Part shown: piece by piece, positions 52,376 through 62,073 of the stretch
How positions within the stretch are numbered: position 1 is the stretch's first letter
Layout of the letters: the number at the start of each line of letters is the position of its first letter
Assembly (NCBI RefSeq): GCF_009696005.1
Contig: NZ_VUMV01000001.1
Location: 124,001 to 188,000 of the forward strand
DNA length: 64,000 nucleotides
Source: Bilifractor porci
GTDB lineage: Bacteria > Bacillota > Clostridia > Lachnospirales > Lachnospiraceae
Direction of reading: 5' to 3'
Notes under the pieces: generated by a model
Seen by the model: only the letters and a program-made list of their open reading frames with translations
What the model was told of the DNA's origin: nothing
The model's database searches: none
Position numbers and translations under genes: made by a program

Positions 52376-53817
52376 GCCATCTGCTCCTTTCCGTTTTCTT
52401 TCTGCAGACACTCGCAGGTATAAGCGGCCTGCAGGAGCTTCGCCTCTTCGCAGCGGTTTCCGATCAGCTGCATTCCCACCGGAAGCCCATTCCTGTCTTT
52501 GCCGACAGGAATGGTGATTCCGGGAAGTCCGCAGAGATTGACGGAAACCGTATAAATATCACTCAGGTACATTTTCAGCGGATCCTCCAGCGAAGATCCC
52601 ATCCGGGGAGCCGTATCCGGAGCCGCAGGCGCCAGGATCATATCGTATTCCGAGAACACCCGGTCAAACGCCTCTTTGATCAGCGCCTTTACCCGGAGAG
52701 CCTTCAGGTAATACGCGTCGTAATATCCGGAGCTTAGGACAAAGCTGCCCAGCATGATCCGGCGCTTGACCTCCGGCCCGAAGCCCTCGGAGCGGCTCTT
52801 CTTGTACATATCATCCAGATCTTCATAGTCTGCCGCGCGGTAGCCGTACTTTACACCGTCAAAGCGTTCCAGGTTGGAGCTTGCCTCGGCGCAGGCTATC
52901 ACATAGTAGGTCGGAATCGCGTAATCAATCAGCCCCAGATGGCACTCCTCCACCTGCGCCCCCGCATTTTTCAGCAGTTCCGCGGCTTCCAGAATCCGGT
53001 CCTTCACATCCTTTGCCAGCCCGTCCCCGAAATATTCCTTCGGAATGCCGATTTTCATGCCCTTGACATCTTTTTTCAGGGCATCGGAAAAACCATAGCG
53101 GTCTCTCTTCATGGATGTGGAATCCTTTTCATCGTAAGCGGCAATGACGTCCAGCAGGGCGGCGCAGTCTGCGACATTTCCGGCGACCGGCCCGATCTGA
53201 TCCAGAGAGGAACCGTAGGCAATCAGCCCGTAACGGGAAACCGTGCCGTAGGTCGGCTTCATCCCGGTCACTCCGCAGAAGGAGCTTGGCTGGCGGATGG
53301 ACCCGCCTGTGTCCGAACCCAGAGCCAGCGGCACCATGCCGGAAGCAACCGCGGCGCAGGAGCCTCCCGAAGATCCCCCCGGCACATGTCCGGGAGCGGC
53401 AGGGTTCTGTGTGGGGCCGAAGGCACTGGTCTCTGTTGTGCTTCCCATGGCAAATTCATCCATGTTGGTCTTTCCGATAATCACCATTCCTGCTTTTTCC
53501 AGACGATCCGCAGCCTCCGCCTGATACGTCGGGACAAAATTTTCCAGTATTCTGGAGGCACAGGTTGTTCTCAGCCCTTTTGTGCAGATGTTGTCCTTTA
53601 CGGCAATGGGAACACCAGCCAGAGGACCTGTCAGTTCACCGGCATCTATTTTTTTCTGTATTTCTTCGGCTTTTCTCAGGGCTCCTTCCTCATCCACGGT
53701 CAGAAAGGCGTGGATCTCCCCGTCCTTCTCCCGGATTTCCGCCAGAGCCTGTTTTACGGCATCTGCGACCCTGATCTCGCCCCTGCGGATAGCAGCGCTT
53801 AATTCTGTTGCAGTCAT
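52372..53817 (-). CDS. gatA: Asp-tRNA(Asn)/Glu-tRNA(Gln) amidotransferase subunit A
   Basis: The 481-residue amidase has the Lys-Ser-Ser signature: the lysine in PIAVKDNICTKG (about 80), the serine pair in PGGSSGGSCAAVA (about 150-160) and SDTGGSIRQPSSFCGVTGMKPT. It releases ammonia from glutamine for GatB. The frame opens at 53832, but the internal ATG at 53817 (MTATELSAAI) has GAGGAAAACAGG immediately upstream and fits the family better. gatC precedes it by about 25 bp. Confidence 0.95.
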   Translation of the reverse strand: MTATELSAAIRRGEIRVADAVKQALAEIREKDGEIHAFLTVDEEGALRKAEEIQKKIDAGELTGPLAGVPIAVKDNICTKGLRTTCASRILENFVPTYQAEAADRLEKAGMVIIGKTNMDEFAMGSTTETSAFGPTQNPAAPGHVPGGSSGGSCAAVASGMVPLALGSDTGGSIRQPSSFCGVTGMKPTYGTVSRYGLIAYGSSLDQIGPVAGNVADCAALLDVIAAYDEKDSTSMKRDRYGFSDALKKDVKGMKIGIPKEYFGDGLAKDVKDRILEAAELLKNAGAQVEECHLGLIDYAIPTYYVIACAEASSNLERFDGVKYGYRAADYEDLDDMYKKSRSEGFGPEVKRRIMLGSFVLSSGYYDAYYLKALRVKALIKEAFDRVFSEYDMILAPAAPDTAPRMGSSLEDPLKMYLSDIYTVSVNLCGLPGITIPVGKDRNGLPVGMQLIGNRCEEAKLLQAAYTCECLQKENGKEQMA

Positions 53818-53841
53818 TCCTGTTTTCCTCATCTCTGCAGC

Positions 53842-54135
53842 CTACTCAATGGTGATAGGCACAACGTACTGTCCGTCTTTTTCCTCCGGCGCGTTGCGGA
53901 GCATATTCTCCCTGTCGTCCCCGTTGGTCACGGTATCTTCCCGGAATACGTTATTCAGGGGGAACAGATGCGACATGGGCTCCACGCCCGAGGTATCCAG
54001 ATCGTTCAGCTTGTCAATATAATCCAGCATCTGCTGCATGTCTTTTCTGGCCTGTATCTTTTCCTCCGGGGAGGGCTTCAGCTTGGCCAGGATACTGACA
54101 TAGTCGATGGTCTCGTCTGTTATTTTTTCTGCCAT
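53842..54135 (-). CDS. gatC: Asp-tRNA(Asn)/Glu-tRNA(Gln) amidotransferase subunit C
   Basis: The 97-residue protein is of GatC size and pattern: an N-terminal helix (ITDETIDYVSILAKLKPSPEE), MLDYIDKLNDLDTSGVEPMSH, and a C-terminal FREDTVTNGDDRENMLRNAPEEKDGQYVVP. GatC clamps GatA to GatB. It is followed by gatA and gatB in the canonical order, and preceded by dapL after 44 bp. Confidence 0.95.
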   Translation of the reverse strand: MAEKITDETIDYVSILAKLKPSPEEKIQARKDMQQMLDYIDKLNDLDTSGVEPMSHLFPLNNVFREDTVTNGDDRENMLRNAPEEKDGQYVVPITIE

Positions 54136-54179
54136 TTCGGACCTCGTTTCTATTTTTTCTACCGCTCGATACCGCCTGC

Positions 54180-55394
54180 TTATGCCTCGGTAATCCGCTT
54201 AATCGCCTCTCGGGTATTTTCATGGGTTCCGAATGCCGTCAGGCGGAAGAACCCTTCTCCGTGGGGACCGAAGCCGGAACCGGGCGTCCCGACGATATGT
54301 TTGCTGTCCAGCAGGTGGTCAAAGAAATCCCAGGAGCTCATACCGTCCGGAGTTTTCAGCCAGATGTAGGGAGCGTTGACGCCGCCGTAAACCGTATATC
54401 CGGCATCCTTCAATCCTTCATAGATCATCCTGGCGTTTTCCATGTAGTAGCCCACCAGCTGGCGGATCTCCTTCTGTCCTTCCGGCGTATAAACCGCGGC
54501 TCCCGCTTTCTGGATAATATAAGGAGCGCCGTTGTACTTGGTTCCGTGCCTTCTGGCCCAGAGCCCGTGGAGGGCGACGCCGTCAGCCTTCAGATCTTTC
54601 GGCACAACAGTAAATCCCAGACGGACGCCGGTAAATCCCGCGTTCTTGGAAAAGCTGCGGATCTCGATCGCGCAGGTTCTTGCCCCCTCGCACTCATAGA
54701 TGGAATGCGGGACATCCGGTTCGGAAATATAAGCCTCATAGGCCGCATCATAGAGAATGACCGCGTGAATCCGGTTGGCGTAATCCACCCACTCCTGCAG
54801 CCGTTCCTTTGTTATCGTCATTCCCGTCGGGTTGTTTGGGAAGCACAGGTAAATCAGATCCGGATTTTCCTTCGGAAATTCCGGCATAAAATGATTGGCC
54901 TCGGTACAGGGCATGTAAATAAAGTCGGAATATCTCTGCTCCGACTCGATCCACTCCCCGGATCTTCCGGCCATGACATTGGAATCCACATAAACCGGAT
55001 AAACCGGGTCACAGACGGCCACTTTCGCGTCCGGACTGAAAATCTCCTGGATGTTCGCAGAATCACTCTTGGCGCCGTCCGATATAAAAATCTCATCATC
55101 GGAAATCTCGCAGCCTCTAGCGCGGTAATCCTGTTCGGCAATCGCACTCCGCAGGAATTCATATCCCAGATCCGGCGCATAGCCGTGGAAGGTTTTTGCG
55201 TCCGCCATATCGTCTACCGCACTGTGGAGCGCGGAAATAACCGCCGGAGAGAGCGGCTGCGTCACATCGCCGATTCCCAGCCGGATAATGCCGGCGTCCG
55301 GGTGAGCCTCCGTGTAGGCGGCAACCTTTTTGGCAATCGTCGAAAAAAGATAATTTCCCTGTAATCTTCCGTAATTTGCGTTAGCCTTTACCAT
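54180..55394 (-). CDS. dapL: LL-diaminopimelate aminotransferase
   Basis: The 404-residue fold-type I PLP enzyme has RLGIGDVTQPLSPAVI near the N-terminus, YGFLRSAIAEQDY-like YEFLRSAIAEQDY, FPNNPTGMTITKE, ILYDAAYEAYISEPDVPHSIYE, and the PLP lysine in IRSFSKNAGFTGVRLGF. It converts tetrahydrodipicolinate directly to LL-diaminopimelate, bypassing the acyl-blocked pathways, as in many anaerobes. ATG 55394 (MVKANANYGRL) is preferred for its AGGAGTTG site. Confidence 0.95.
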   Translation of the reverse strand: MVKANANYGRLQGNYLFSTIAKKVAAYTEAHPDAGIIRLGIGDVTQPLSPAVISALHSAVDDMADAKTFHGYAPDLGYEFLRSAIAEQDYRARGCEISDDEIFISDGAKSDSANIQEIFSPDAKVAVCDPVYPVYVDSNVMAGRSGEWIESEQRYSDFIYMPCTEANHFMPEFPKENPDLIYLCFPNNPTGMTITKERLQEWVDYANRIHAVILYDAAYEAYISEPDVPHSIYECEGARTCAIEIRSFSKNAGFTGVRLGFTVVPKDLKADGVALHGLWARRHGTKYNGAPYIIQKAGAAVYTPEGQKEIRQLVGYYMENARMIYEGLKDAGYTVYGGVNAPYIWLKTPDGMSSWDFFDHLLDSKHIVGTPGSGFGPHGEGFFRLTAFGTHENTREAIKRITEA

Positions 55395-55459
55395 TTTGCA
55401 ACTCCTGTCCTGCATTCAAATATGCAACCAATGAAATCCCTGCCTCTGCCGGAAAATAC

Positions 55460-57085
55460 TTACTTCTGTTCTGCTTTTTCGCTGTAGTCCAGCGCCGCCT
55501 TTACAAATCCGCGGAAAAGCGGATGCGGGCGGTTCGGGCGGCTCTTGAATTCCGGATGCGCCTGTGTCGCCACAAAGAAGGGATGCACCTCTCTGGGAAG
55601 CTCCACCATCTCTACAATATTTCCGTCCGGGGAAAGGCCGGAAAGAACCAGGCCGGCCTTCACCAGCTCATCCCTGTAGTCATTGTTGACCTCATAGCGG
55701 TGGCGGTGTCTCTCGGAGATATCACCGGTTCCGTAGAGATCTCTGGCAATAGTTCCTTCCTTCAGATGGCACGGGTAGGCGCCAAGCCTTAACGTTCCGC
55801 CGATATCCGTGATCCCGTTCTGGTCCGGCATCAGCGCGATCACCGGATGCATGGTGTTCGGATCCAGCTCGATGCTGTGTGCGTCATTGTAGCCGACCAC
55901 ATTTCTGGCGTATTCCACAATGGCCAGCTGCATGCCGAGGCAGAGACCGAGATAGGGAATCTTATGTGTTCTTGCGTAGTTAACCGCCAGGATCTTACCG
56001 TCTATCCCACGGCTGCCGAACCCTCCCGGAACCAGGATGCCGTCCTCATCCTTCAACATTTCGTCAACATTGTCTTTGTTCAGCTCCTCCGAATCAATCC
56101 AGTCGATGACGACCTCTGTCTGATTCGCGATTCCGCCGTGCTTCAGAGCCTCCACCACGCTCAGATAGGCGTCGTGGAGGGAGATGTATTTTCCAACCAG
56201 GGCAATCCGTACACTGCGCTTCAGGTTGCGCAGCGTGTTTACCATATCGATCCAGTCTGACAGATCCGGATCCGGGCAGGGCAGCTGCAGGGTTTTCAGG
56301 ACAACCTGGGCAAGCTTTTCCTTCTCCATCGCCAGCGGAGCCTCGTACAGATAATCCACATCCAGATTCTGAAGGACATTGCCGTTCGGCACATTGCAGA
56401 ACAGGGCGATCTTATCCTTCAGGTTCTGGTCCAGCGGCATCTCGGAGCGGCACACAATAATGTCCGGCTGAATTCCCATTCCCTGCAGCTGCTTGACGCT
56501 CTGCTGGGTCGGCTTGGTTTTCAGCTCTCCGGAAGCCTTCAGATACGGAATCAGGGTGACATGGATCAGCGCGCAGTTGCCCGGTCCCTTGTCATGCATA
56601 AACTGCCGGATAGCCTCCAAGAACGGCTGGCTCTCAATATCGCCGACCGTACCGCCGATCTCGATGATGGCAATGCTGTCTTCGTCGACATTTTTGGCGC
56701 GGTAAAACCTGCTTTTAATCTCATTTGTGATATGCGGGATAACCTGGACCGTTCCGCCGCCATAATCCCCGTGGCGCTCCTTCTGCAGAACCGACCAGTA
56801 CACCTTCCCTGTGGTCACATTGGAATTCTTGTCCAGGCTCTCATCAATAAACCTCTCATAGTGTCCCAGATCCAGGTCTGTCTCGGTTCCGTCATCCGTG
56901 ACATAGACCTCTCCGTGCTGAATCGGATTCATGGTTCCCGGATCAATGTTGATGTAGGGATCAAACTTCTGCATGGTTACCTTGTAGCCTCTGGCCTTGA
57001 GCAGACGGCCCAGAGAAGCCGCGGTAATACCCTTTCCGAGCCCGGAGACCACTCCGCCTGTGACAAACACGTATTTTACTGACAT
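55460..57085 (-). CDS. pyrG: CTP synthase
   Basis: The 541-residue protein has the synthetase domain start [63 protein letters not shown] and [19 protein letters not shown]. It also has a class I glutaminase domain with [12 protein letters not shown] (Cys nucleophile) and [12 protein letters not shown] (His). It aminates UTP to CTP. ATG 57085 after GGAGGAAAGG is chosen; the frame continues to 57151. The upstream spacer contains a weak terminator-like palindrome. Confidence 0.97.
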   Translation of the reverse strand: MSVKYVFVTGGVVSGLGKGITAASLGRLLKARGYKVTMQKFDPYINIDPGTMNPIQHGEVYVTDDGTETDLDLGHYERFIDESLDKNSNVTTGKVYWSVLQKERHGDYGGGTVQVIPHITNEIKSRFYRAKNVDEDSIAIIEIGGTVGDIESQPFLEAIRQFMHDKGPGNCALIHVTLIPYLKASGELKTKPTQQSVKQLQGMGIQPDIIVCRSEMPLDQNLKDKIALFCNVPNGNVLQNLDVDYLYEAPLAMEKEKLAQVVLKTLQLPCPDPDLSDWIDMVNTLRNLKRSVRIALVGKYISLHDAYLSVVEALKHGGIANQTEVVIDWIDSEELNKDNVDEMLKDEDGILVPGGFGSRGIDGKILAVNYARTHKIPYLGLCLGMQLAIVEYARNVVGYNDAHSIELDPNTMHPVIALMPDQNGITDIGGTLRLGAYPCHLKEGTIARDLYGTGDISERHRHRYEVNNDYRDELVKAGLVLSGLSPDGNIVEMVELPREVHPFFVATQAHPEFKSRPNRPHPLFRGFVKAALDYSEKAEQK

Positions 57086-57127
57086 ATCCTTTCCTCCAGT
57101 CGTACTGTTTTGCTGTATGGGCGATGC

Positions 57128-57148
57128 AAAAACTGCGCTGCAGCGTAG
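57128..57148 (-). terminator. Weak terminator-like palindrome between purF and pyrG
   Basis: Minus strand CTACGCTGCAGCGCAG followed by TTTTTG. The stem has six pairs with one mismatch around a TGCA loop. A second hairpin, GCGGGTATTGCCCGC, lies further upstream at about 57168-57182. Either could attenuate pyrG; neither is strong. Confidence 0.35.
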
Positions 57149-57226
57149 CACCGCGAGGGGCTTTTACAAATTGTGGTGCGGGCAATACCCGCTGTGTCGT
57201 TTTTCTTTCTGGATTTATTTCTTTTT

Positions 57227-58651
57227 TCAGCTCTGTTCCAGCAGATCACGGATTTCTTCTGTCGGTGTTTCCATGGGATACCGGCTGGTAAAGCACCCGG
57301 TGCAGATCGGCAGATTCCCAACCATGGACTGAAGCTCCTCCACCGGCATGTAGCCGAGGGAATCCGCACCGATCATCTCGCGTATTTCTTCTGTGGAATG
57401 GGCAGAGGCAATCAGCTGCTTGTTGGAAGGCACATCCGTCCCGAAAAAGCAGGGATAGAGAAACGGCGGCGAACTGATCCGCACATGAACCTCCAACGCC
57501 CCGCAGCCCTTCAGCATCCGGATCAGGTTGGCAATGGTCGTGCCGCGCACAATGGAATCGTCCACCAGAACAATCCGCTTCCCCTTCACAACAGAGCCGA
57601 TGACACTCAGCTTGATTTTTACACTGGATTCCCTTTCCTTCTGCGTCGGCTTGATAAAGGTTCTTCCCACATAACTGTTTTTATGGAAAGCCATCCCGAA
57701 GGGAATGCCGGATTCCTCGGAGTATCCCTTTGCGGCCGCCAGCCCGGAATCCGGAACGCCGACAACAAGATCCGCTTCTACCGGAAAATTCCTGGCAAGC
57801 GCCCTGCCGCCGCGGATTCTGGCGTCATAAACGGGAATCCCGTCTATGCTGCTGTCCAGTCTGGCAAAATAGATATATTCAAAAATACAGTGCGCAGGGC
57901 AGGGAGCCTTTGGCAGAAAATCCGAATGGATCTGCCCGTCCCCGCTGATTGTCAGAATCTCTCCGGGCTCCAGATCCCGGATAAACTCCGCGTTTACGGA
58001 CTGCAGCGCACAGCTCTCGGAAGCCAGGATATAGGCATTGTCCCTCTTTCCCAGGCAGATCGGCTTCAGCCCGTAGGGGTCTCTCACGCCGATCAGCTTT
58101 CTGGGGCTCATAAGGACCAGCGCATAAGCGCCCTTGACGGAAAGAAGAGCCTTCCGCACGGCCGTCTCAATATCCGGCGCCTTTACCCGCTCTCTGGCAA
58201 TACAGTAGGCAATGACCTCCGAATCAATCGATGTATGAAAAATCGCGCCGGTATTCTCCATTTCCTCACGGAGCTCAAGCGCGTTTATCAGATTCCCGTT
58301 ATGAGCAAGAGCCAGTGATCCCTTGATATAGTTCAGGACCAGCGGCTGCGCGTTGTTTACGTTGGTAGAACCGGATGTCGCGTAGCGCACATGGCCGATT
58401 CCGATATTCCCCTTCAGCGGCTCAATCGTTGCCGGGCGGAAAACGTCCCTGAGAAGTCCCAGATCCTTGCGGGAATTCACCCTTCCCTTGGGGCCCTCGG
58501 TATCTGAAACCGCAATTCCGCAGGATTCCTGCCCCCTGTGCTGAAGAGCCTCCAGGCCGAAATAGATCGTCTCCGCCACAGAATTGCCGTCCAGATCATA
58601 AATCCCGAAAACGCCGCACTCTTCTCCGACACCAGTTACACGTTCGCTCAT
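57227..58651 (-). CDS. purF: Amidophosphoribosyltransferase
   Basis: The 474-residue protein has a ten-residue leader before the catalytic cysteine in GEECGVFGIYD, the glutaminase domain (GIGHVRYATSG, ALAHNGNLINA), and the phosphoribosyltransferase domain with RIVLVDDSIVRGTT. CTGCF near the C-terminus fits the Fe-S-binding, propeptide-processed type of Bacillus. It starts purine synthesis from PRPP and glutamine. It is ten bases downstream of the cinA-type gene; no other pur gene is adjacent. Confidence 0.96.
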   Translation of the reverse strand: MSERVTGVGEECGVFGIYDLDGNSVAETIYFGLEALQHRGQESCGIAVSDTEGPKGRVNSRKDLGLLRDVFRPATIEPLKGNIGIGHVRYATSGSTNVNNAQPLVLNYIKGSLALAHNGNLINALELREEMENTGAIFHTSIDSEVIAYCIARERVKAPDIETAVRKALLSVKGAYALVLMSPRKLIGVRDPYGLKPICLGKRDNAYILASESCALQSVNAEFIRDLEPGEILTISGDGQIHSDFLPKAPCPAHCIFEYIYFARLDSSIDGIPVYDARIRGGRALARNFPVEADLVVGVPDSGLAAAKGYSEESGIPFGMAFHKNSYVGRTFIKPTQKERESSVKIKLSVIGSVVKGKRIVLVDDSIVRGTTIANLIRMLKGCGALEVHVRISSPPFLYPCFFGTDVPSNKQLIASAHSTEEIREMIGADSLGYMPVEELQSMVGNLPICTGCFTSRYPMETPTEEIRDLLEQS

Positions 58652-58661
58652 AGACTTTTCC

Positions 58662-59156
58662 TCAGAACTCCTCTTCCTGCTCTTCCTCGTGTACCTTTAC
58701 CATTGCAACGCCAAGCTTCAGCGCCTCCCGAACGGCCTGCCGGCGGACTTCATTTCTGTCTCCGGAAAAAAGGAATTTTCTGGTGACTGCCGCACCGTGG
58801 ATGGCGCACGCAATATAGACCAGGCCGGCCGGGAATTCCTCTGTTCCCCCGGGACCGGCAATGCCTGTGGAAGAAAGCGCCACGTCAGCTTTCGCTTTTT
58901 CCGCGCCCCCAAGCGCCATTTCCTCTGCGGTCTGGCTGCTGACCGCCGTGTATTTCTTTAACGTCCGCAGGCTGACTCCCACAAGGCTGTGTTTCGCTTC
59001 GTCGCAGTATGTGACAAAAGCCTCCCGCAGCACATCCGAGGCACCCGGAACATCTACAATCCGGGCGGAAATGGCACCGCCTGTGCAGGACTCCACGGTA
59101 GTGACCGTCCATTTTCTTTCTCTCAGCAGTTCAATCAGCTGTTCTTCTTCTCTCAT
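58662..59156 (-). CDS. CinA C-terminal domain protein (nicotinamide-nucleotide amidase)
   Basis: The 164-residue stand-alone amidase domain has WTVTTVESCTGGAISARI (active-site Ser/Thr region), YCDEAKHSLVGV and SSTGIAGPGGTEEFPAGLVYIA. Full-length CinA also carries an N-terminal MoaB-like domain, absent here. It deamidates nicotinamide mononucleotide in pyridine-nucleotide recycling. Its ATG starts one base after the pgsA stop, so it depends on translational coupling; its own ribosome-binding site is weak. The pgsA-cinA neighbourhood is common in Firmicutes. Confidence 0.92.
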   Translation of the reverse strand: MREEEQLIELLRERKWTVTTVESCTGGAISARIVDVPGASDVLREAFVTYCDEAKHSLVGVSLRTLKKYTAVSSQTAEEMALGGAEKAKADVALSSTGIAGPGGTEEFPAGLVYIACAIHGAAVTRKFLFSGDRNEVRRQAVREALKLGVAMVKVHEEEQEEEF

Positions 59157-59157
59157 C

Positions 59158-59688
59158 TTACTTCTTGCTTGAAAGAACCCCTCGGTTCTTTGCGATATAA
59201 TCCGCCAGCGACACTACCGTAAGCACCGTGGCCGCGGCGATCAGGATAACCTCTAACAGATGCAGGGCGGGAATATCCAGCAGTATGACAATAATCATTG
59301 CCATCTGCGTGACCGTCTTTGCCTTTCCCCACATGCTTGCGGCGATGACAATACCGTTATCGGCAGCGATCAGGCGGAAGCCGCTGATAATAAATTCCCT
59401 GGAAATAATGATGATGACGACCCATGCCGGAAGCTCCCCGGTACGGACAAGGCAGATCATGGCGGCGCAGACCAGAAGCTTATCCGCCAGCGGATCCATA
59501 AATTTTCCGAAATCCGTGATCAGGTGGTCTCTGCGGGCAATATAGCCGTCGGCAGTATCGGTCAGACTTGCCGCGATGAAAATAATCAGGGCAATGTAAC
59601 GCGCCGCGGGAAACGGCAGATACATGAACAGTACAAAAAACGGGATCATGATCATCCGCAGGCAGGTCAATTTATTTGGAAGATTCAT
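59158..59688 (-). CDS. pgsA: CDP-diacylglycerol--glycerol-3-phosphate 3-phosphatidyltransferase
   Basis: The 176-residue membrane protein has the CDP-alcohol phosphatidyltransferase signature DTADGYIARRDHLITDFGKFMDPLADKLL (D-X2-D-G-X2-A-R-X8-G-X3-D-X3-D) around residues 43-71 and about five hydrophobic segments. It commits CDP-diacylglycerol to phosphatidylglycerol. ATG 59688 overlaps the rimO stop as ATGA. Confidence 0.96.
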   Translation of the reverse strand: MNLPNKLTCLRMIMIPFFVLFMYLPFPAARYIALIIFIAASLTDTADGYIARRDHLITDFGKFMDPLADKLLVCAAMICLVRTGELPAWVVIIIISREFIISGFRLIAADNGIVIAASMWGKAKTVTQMAMIIVILLDIPALHLLEVILIAAATVLTVVSLADYIAKNRGVLSSKK

Positions 59689-61019
59689 AGCACTTCTCCT
59701 GTATATTCTCCGATCAGGTCATACTCCATGGCACCGGTTGCCCTGGCAGAGACAAAATCTCCGGTGTGGAGAGGTTCCTCACTGTGTACGAAAAAATAGC
59801 CGTCCACGTTCGGCGCGTCCGCATAGGTGCGTCCCACAAAGGTGTGATCCTCCGGGATCTCCCCTTCGATCTGCACTTCCAGGGTCTTTCCCTGAAAGGA
59901 CTCGCCGCGTTCCTTCGAGATCTCCTGCTGCATGGTAAGAAGCTCATCCCTGCGGCTCTGCATCGTCCCGCTGTCAACCTGCCCGTCCATCTCCGCAGCC
60001 GGCGTCCCTTCCTCTCTGGAGTAGGTAAACACTCCCAGACGGTCAAACCGCATGCGGCTGACAAAATCCATCAGCTCAATATGGTCGGCAGGAGTTTCTC
60101 CGGGAAATCCGGTAATCAGTGTTGTCCGAAGGGCAATATCCGGTATTTCCTGCCGAAGATTGCCGATAATTCTCTCCAGGTCGCCTCTGGATGTCTTTCT
60201 TCCCATCCGTTTCAGAATCCGGTCACTGGCATGCTGAATCGGAAGATCCAGATAATGGCAGATCTTCGGTTTTTCTTTAATCGTCTGGACCAATTCCGGA
60301 TAAATTTCCTCCGGATAGCAGTATAAAATACGAATCCAGCGGATACCGGGAATACCGCAGAGCTTTTTCAGAAGAACGTGCAGGGACTTCTGCCCGTACA
60401 GGTCTTTCCCGTAGCAGGTTGTCTCCTGCGCAACCAGAATCAGTTCCCGGACGCCGTCTTCGGCAAGCGCGCGAGCCTCCACCAGAAGATCCTCCATCGG
60501 CACGCTCCGGTAGGCGCCGCGCAGCGACGGTATGACGCAGTAGGTACAATGCTTGTCGCAGCCCTCGGCAATCTTCAGGTACTCGTAGCATCCGCCGGTT
60601 GTCATAATTCTTTTATGTTCACCTTCCGGCATCCGGTTCAGGTCATCAAAAAGAGCTGCCTTCTCTCCGGAACACGCGGAACGTATCGCCTCTTCGATTT
60701 TATCATAGCTGCTGGTCCCGACAATGGCGTCCACCTCCGGAATTTCCTTCAGGACTTCTTTCTTATAGCGCTCTGCCATACAGCCGGTGACAATCAGCGC
60801 CTTGCAGACGCCCTCCTGCTTCATGCGGGCCAGATCCAGAATGGTCTGAATGCTTTCTTCTTTCGCGGAATCTATAAAACAGCAGGTATTGATGATGATA
60901 ACATCTGCCTCCGTCTCATCGTCCGTCATGGAAAAGCCCCTGCCGGCCAGTTTTCCCAGCATATGTTCCGAATCCACCAGGTTTTTGTCGCATCCGAGCG
61001 ACACAAATAAAATCTTCAT
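59685..61019 (-). CDS. rimO: Ribosomal protein S12 methylthiotransferase RimO
   Basis: The 444-residue protein has VSLGCDKNLVDSEHMLG and NTCCFIDSAKEESI in the N-terminal domain, the radical-SAM CDKHCTYCVIP motif, TTLITGFPGET, and a C-terminal TRAM region. SLGCDKNLVDSE separates RimO from MiaB. It methylthiolates Asp89 of S12. The ATG at 61019 overlaps the rpoZ stop (TGATG); a GTG just before it at 61022 is an alternative start. It is followed by pgsA. Confidence 0.96.
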   Translation of the reverse strand: MKILFVSLGCDKNLVDSEHMLGKLAGRGFSMTDDETEADVIIINTCCFIDSAKEESIQTILDLARMKQEGVCKALIVTGCMAERYKKEVLKEIPEVDAIVGTSSYDKIEEAIRSACSGEKAALFDDLNRMPEGEHKRIMTTGGCYEYLKIAEGCDKHCTYCVIPSLRGAYRSVPMEDLLVEARALAEDGVRELILVAQETTCYGKDLYGQKSLHVLLKKLCGIPGIRWIRILYCYPEEIYPELVQTIKEKPKICHYLDLPIQHASDRILKRMGRKTSRGDLERIIGNLRQEIPDIALRTTLITGFPGETPADHIELMDFVSRMRFDRLGVFTYSREEGTPAAEMDGQVDSGTMQSRRDELLTMQQEISKERGESFQGKTLEVQIEGEIPEDHTFVGRTYADAPNVDGYFFVHSEEPLHTGDFVSARATGAMEYDLIGEYTGEVL

Positions 61020-61300
61020 CACTCCAGATCTTCGTGAGAATCTTCCTCTTCTGTCTCACGGGGAAGAATATGCACTTTACCTTCATACAGCTCTTCCACG
61101 GCGATAGAAAGAGGCTTTCTCTCCTTGCCGCTCCTGTCAAACTGATTGACATAGGGCTCCGCTCCGGCAATCAGCTGACGCGCGCGTTTGGCGGTGGCCA
61201 GCACAATGGAATAACGGCTGGTAACAAGAGGCGCTTCCTCTCTGTCTCCGTTGTCTCCGTTAATTCTGTCAATCATTTCCACATAGGACGGATGAATCAT
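61019..61300 (-). CDS. rpoZ: DNA-directed RNA polymerase omega subunit
   Basis: The 93-residue protein starts MIHPSYVEMIDRI and has SRYSIVLATAKRARQL, the omega signature, followed by KPLSIAVEELYEGKVHI and an acidic tail. Omega helps RNA polymerase assembly. ATG 61300 follows AGAGAGGAGAAAAG. It sits between gmk and rimO, the usual clostridial order. Its leader contains notable palindromes listed separately. Confidence 0.93.
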   Translation of the reverse strand: MIHPSYVEMIDRINGDNGDREEAPLVTSRYSIVLATAKRARQLIAGAEPYVNQFDRSGKERKPLSIAVEELYEGKVHILPRETEEEDSHEDLE

Positions 61301-61320
61301 TTCTTTTCTCCTCTCTTACC

Positions 61321-61374
61321 GGAAAACTGCAGTTTTCCGACTTCTGTAAGCCATGCCGGCTTCGCCGGCGCTGC
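61321..61374 (-). other. Palindromic leader before rpoZ
   Basis: The 140 bp between gmk and rpoZ holds a perfect 18-bp palindrome, GGAAAACTGCAGTTTTCC (61321-61338), ending about 20 bases before the rpoZ start, and a GCCGGC-GAA-GCCGGC hairpin at about 61357-61371. Neither is followed by a U-run, so they are not simple terminators. They could be RNA-processing or protein-binding sites. Confidence 0.5.
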
Positions 61375-61440
61375 TGTTAATATAAGACTTCCAGGAAGAA
61401 TTTGCAGTAAAAAATTTTGCGGAATATAACTTTGCAGGCC

Positions 61441-62073
61441 TTACTTCCGCGCAGCTTCCAGTTCCTCCAGCTCCCGGCTGAATTCCCCGACAAATGCCTC
61501 CTGTCTGGAGACAAGCATATGCTGCGACTGAATCAGGTTGTGAAGGCGGTCCGTTGTTTCCTCCAGATCATCATTGACAAGAAGATAATCGTAGTGCGGG
61601 ATTGCCTTTGCCTCTTCCTGCGCACGTTTCATCCGGGAGCGGATAACCTCTCCGGATTCCGTACCACGTCCGACCAGACGGCGCTCCAGTTCCTGTGCAC
61701 TCGGCGGTGTCACAAAAACAAGCAGCGTGTCCGGACGTTTCTTCTTTACCTTCAGTGCCCCCTGGATTTCAATTTCCAGAATGACATCTCTGCCGCTTTC
61801 CAGCTGTTCATCAACGTAAGCCGCGGGCGTTCCGTAGGAATGCTCCACATAGCAGGCATATTCCAGAAAAGCATCCTCCTCAATCATTTTCTTGAATTCA
61901 TCTTCTGTTTTATAGAAGTAATCCACTCCTTCTCTTTCGCCCGGACGGGGTTTTCTGGTCGTTGCAGACACAGAAAGAGCATAGTTGTCATACTTCTCCA
62001 GAAGCCGCTTCATTATTGTTCCCTTGCCGGAACCGGAAAATCCGGAAAGGATGATCAGCAATCCCTGTTTCAT
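61441..62073 (-). CDS. gmk: Guanylate kinase
   Basis: The 210-residue protein starts MKQGLLIILSGFSGSGKGTIMKRLL (P-loop) and has SATTRKPRPGEREGVDYFY, the GMP-binding block, followed by AYVDEQLESGRDVILEIEIQGA. It phosphorylates GMP. ATG 62073 follows AGGAG. It has its own promoter, at 62259-62287, and a structured leader of about 180 bases. Confidence 0.96.
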   Translation of the reverse strand: MKQGLLIILSGFSGSGKGTIMKRLLEKYDNYALSVSATTRKPRPGEREGVDYFYKTEDEFKKMIEEDAFLEYACYVEHSYGTPAAYVDEQLESGRDVILEIEIQGALKVKKKRPDTLLVFVTPPSAQELERRLVGRGTESGEVIRSRMKRAQEEAKAIPHYDYLLVNDDLEETTDRLHNLIQSQHMLVSRQEAFVGEFSRELEELEAARK

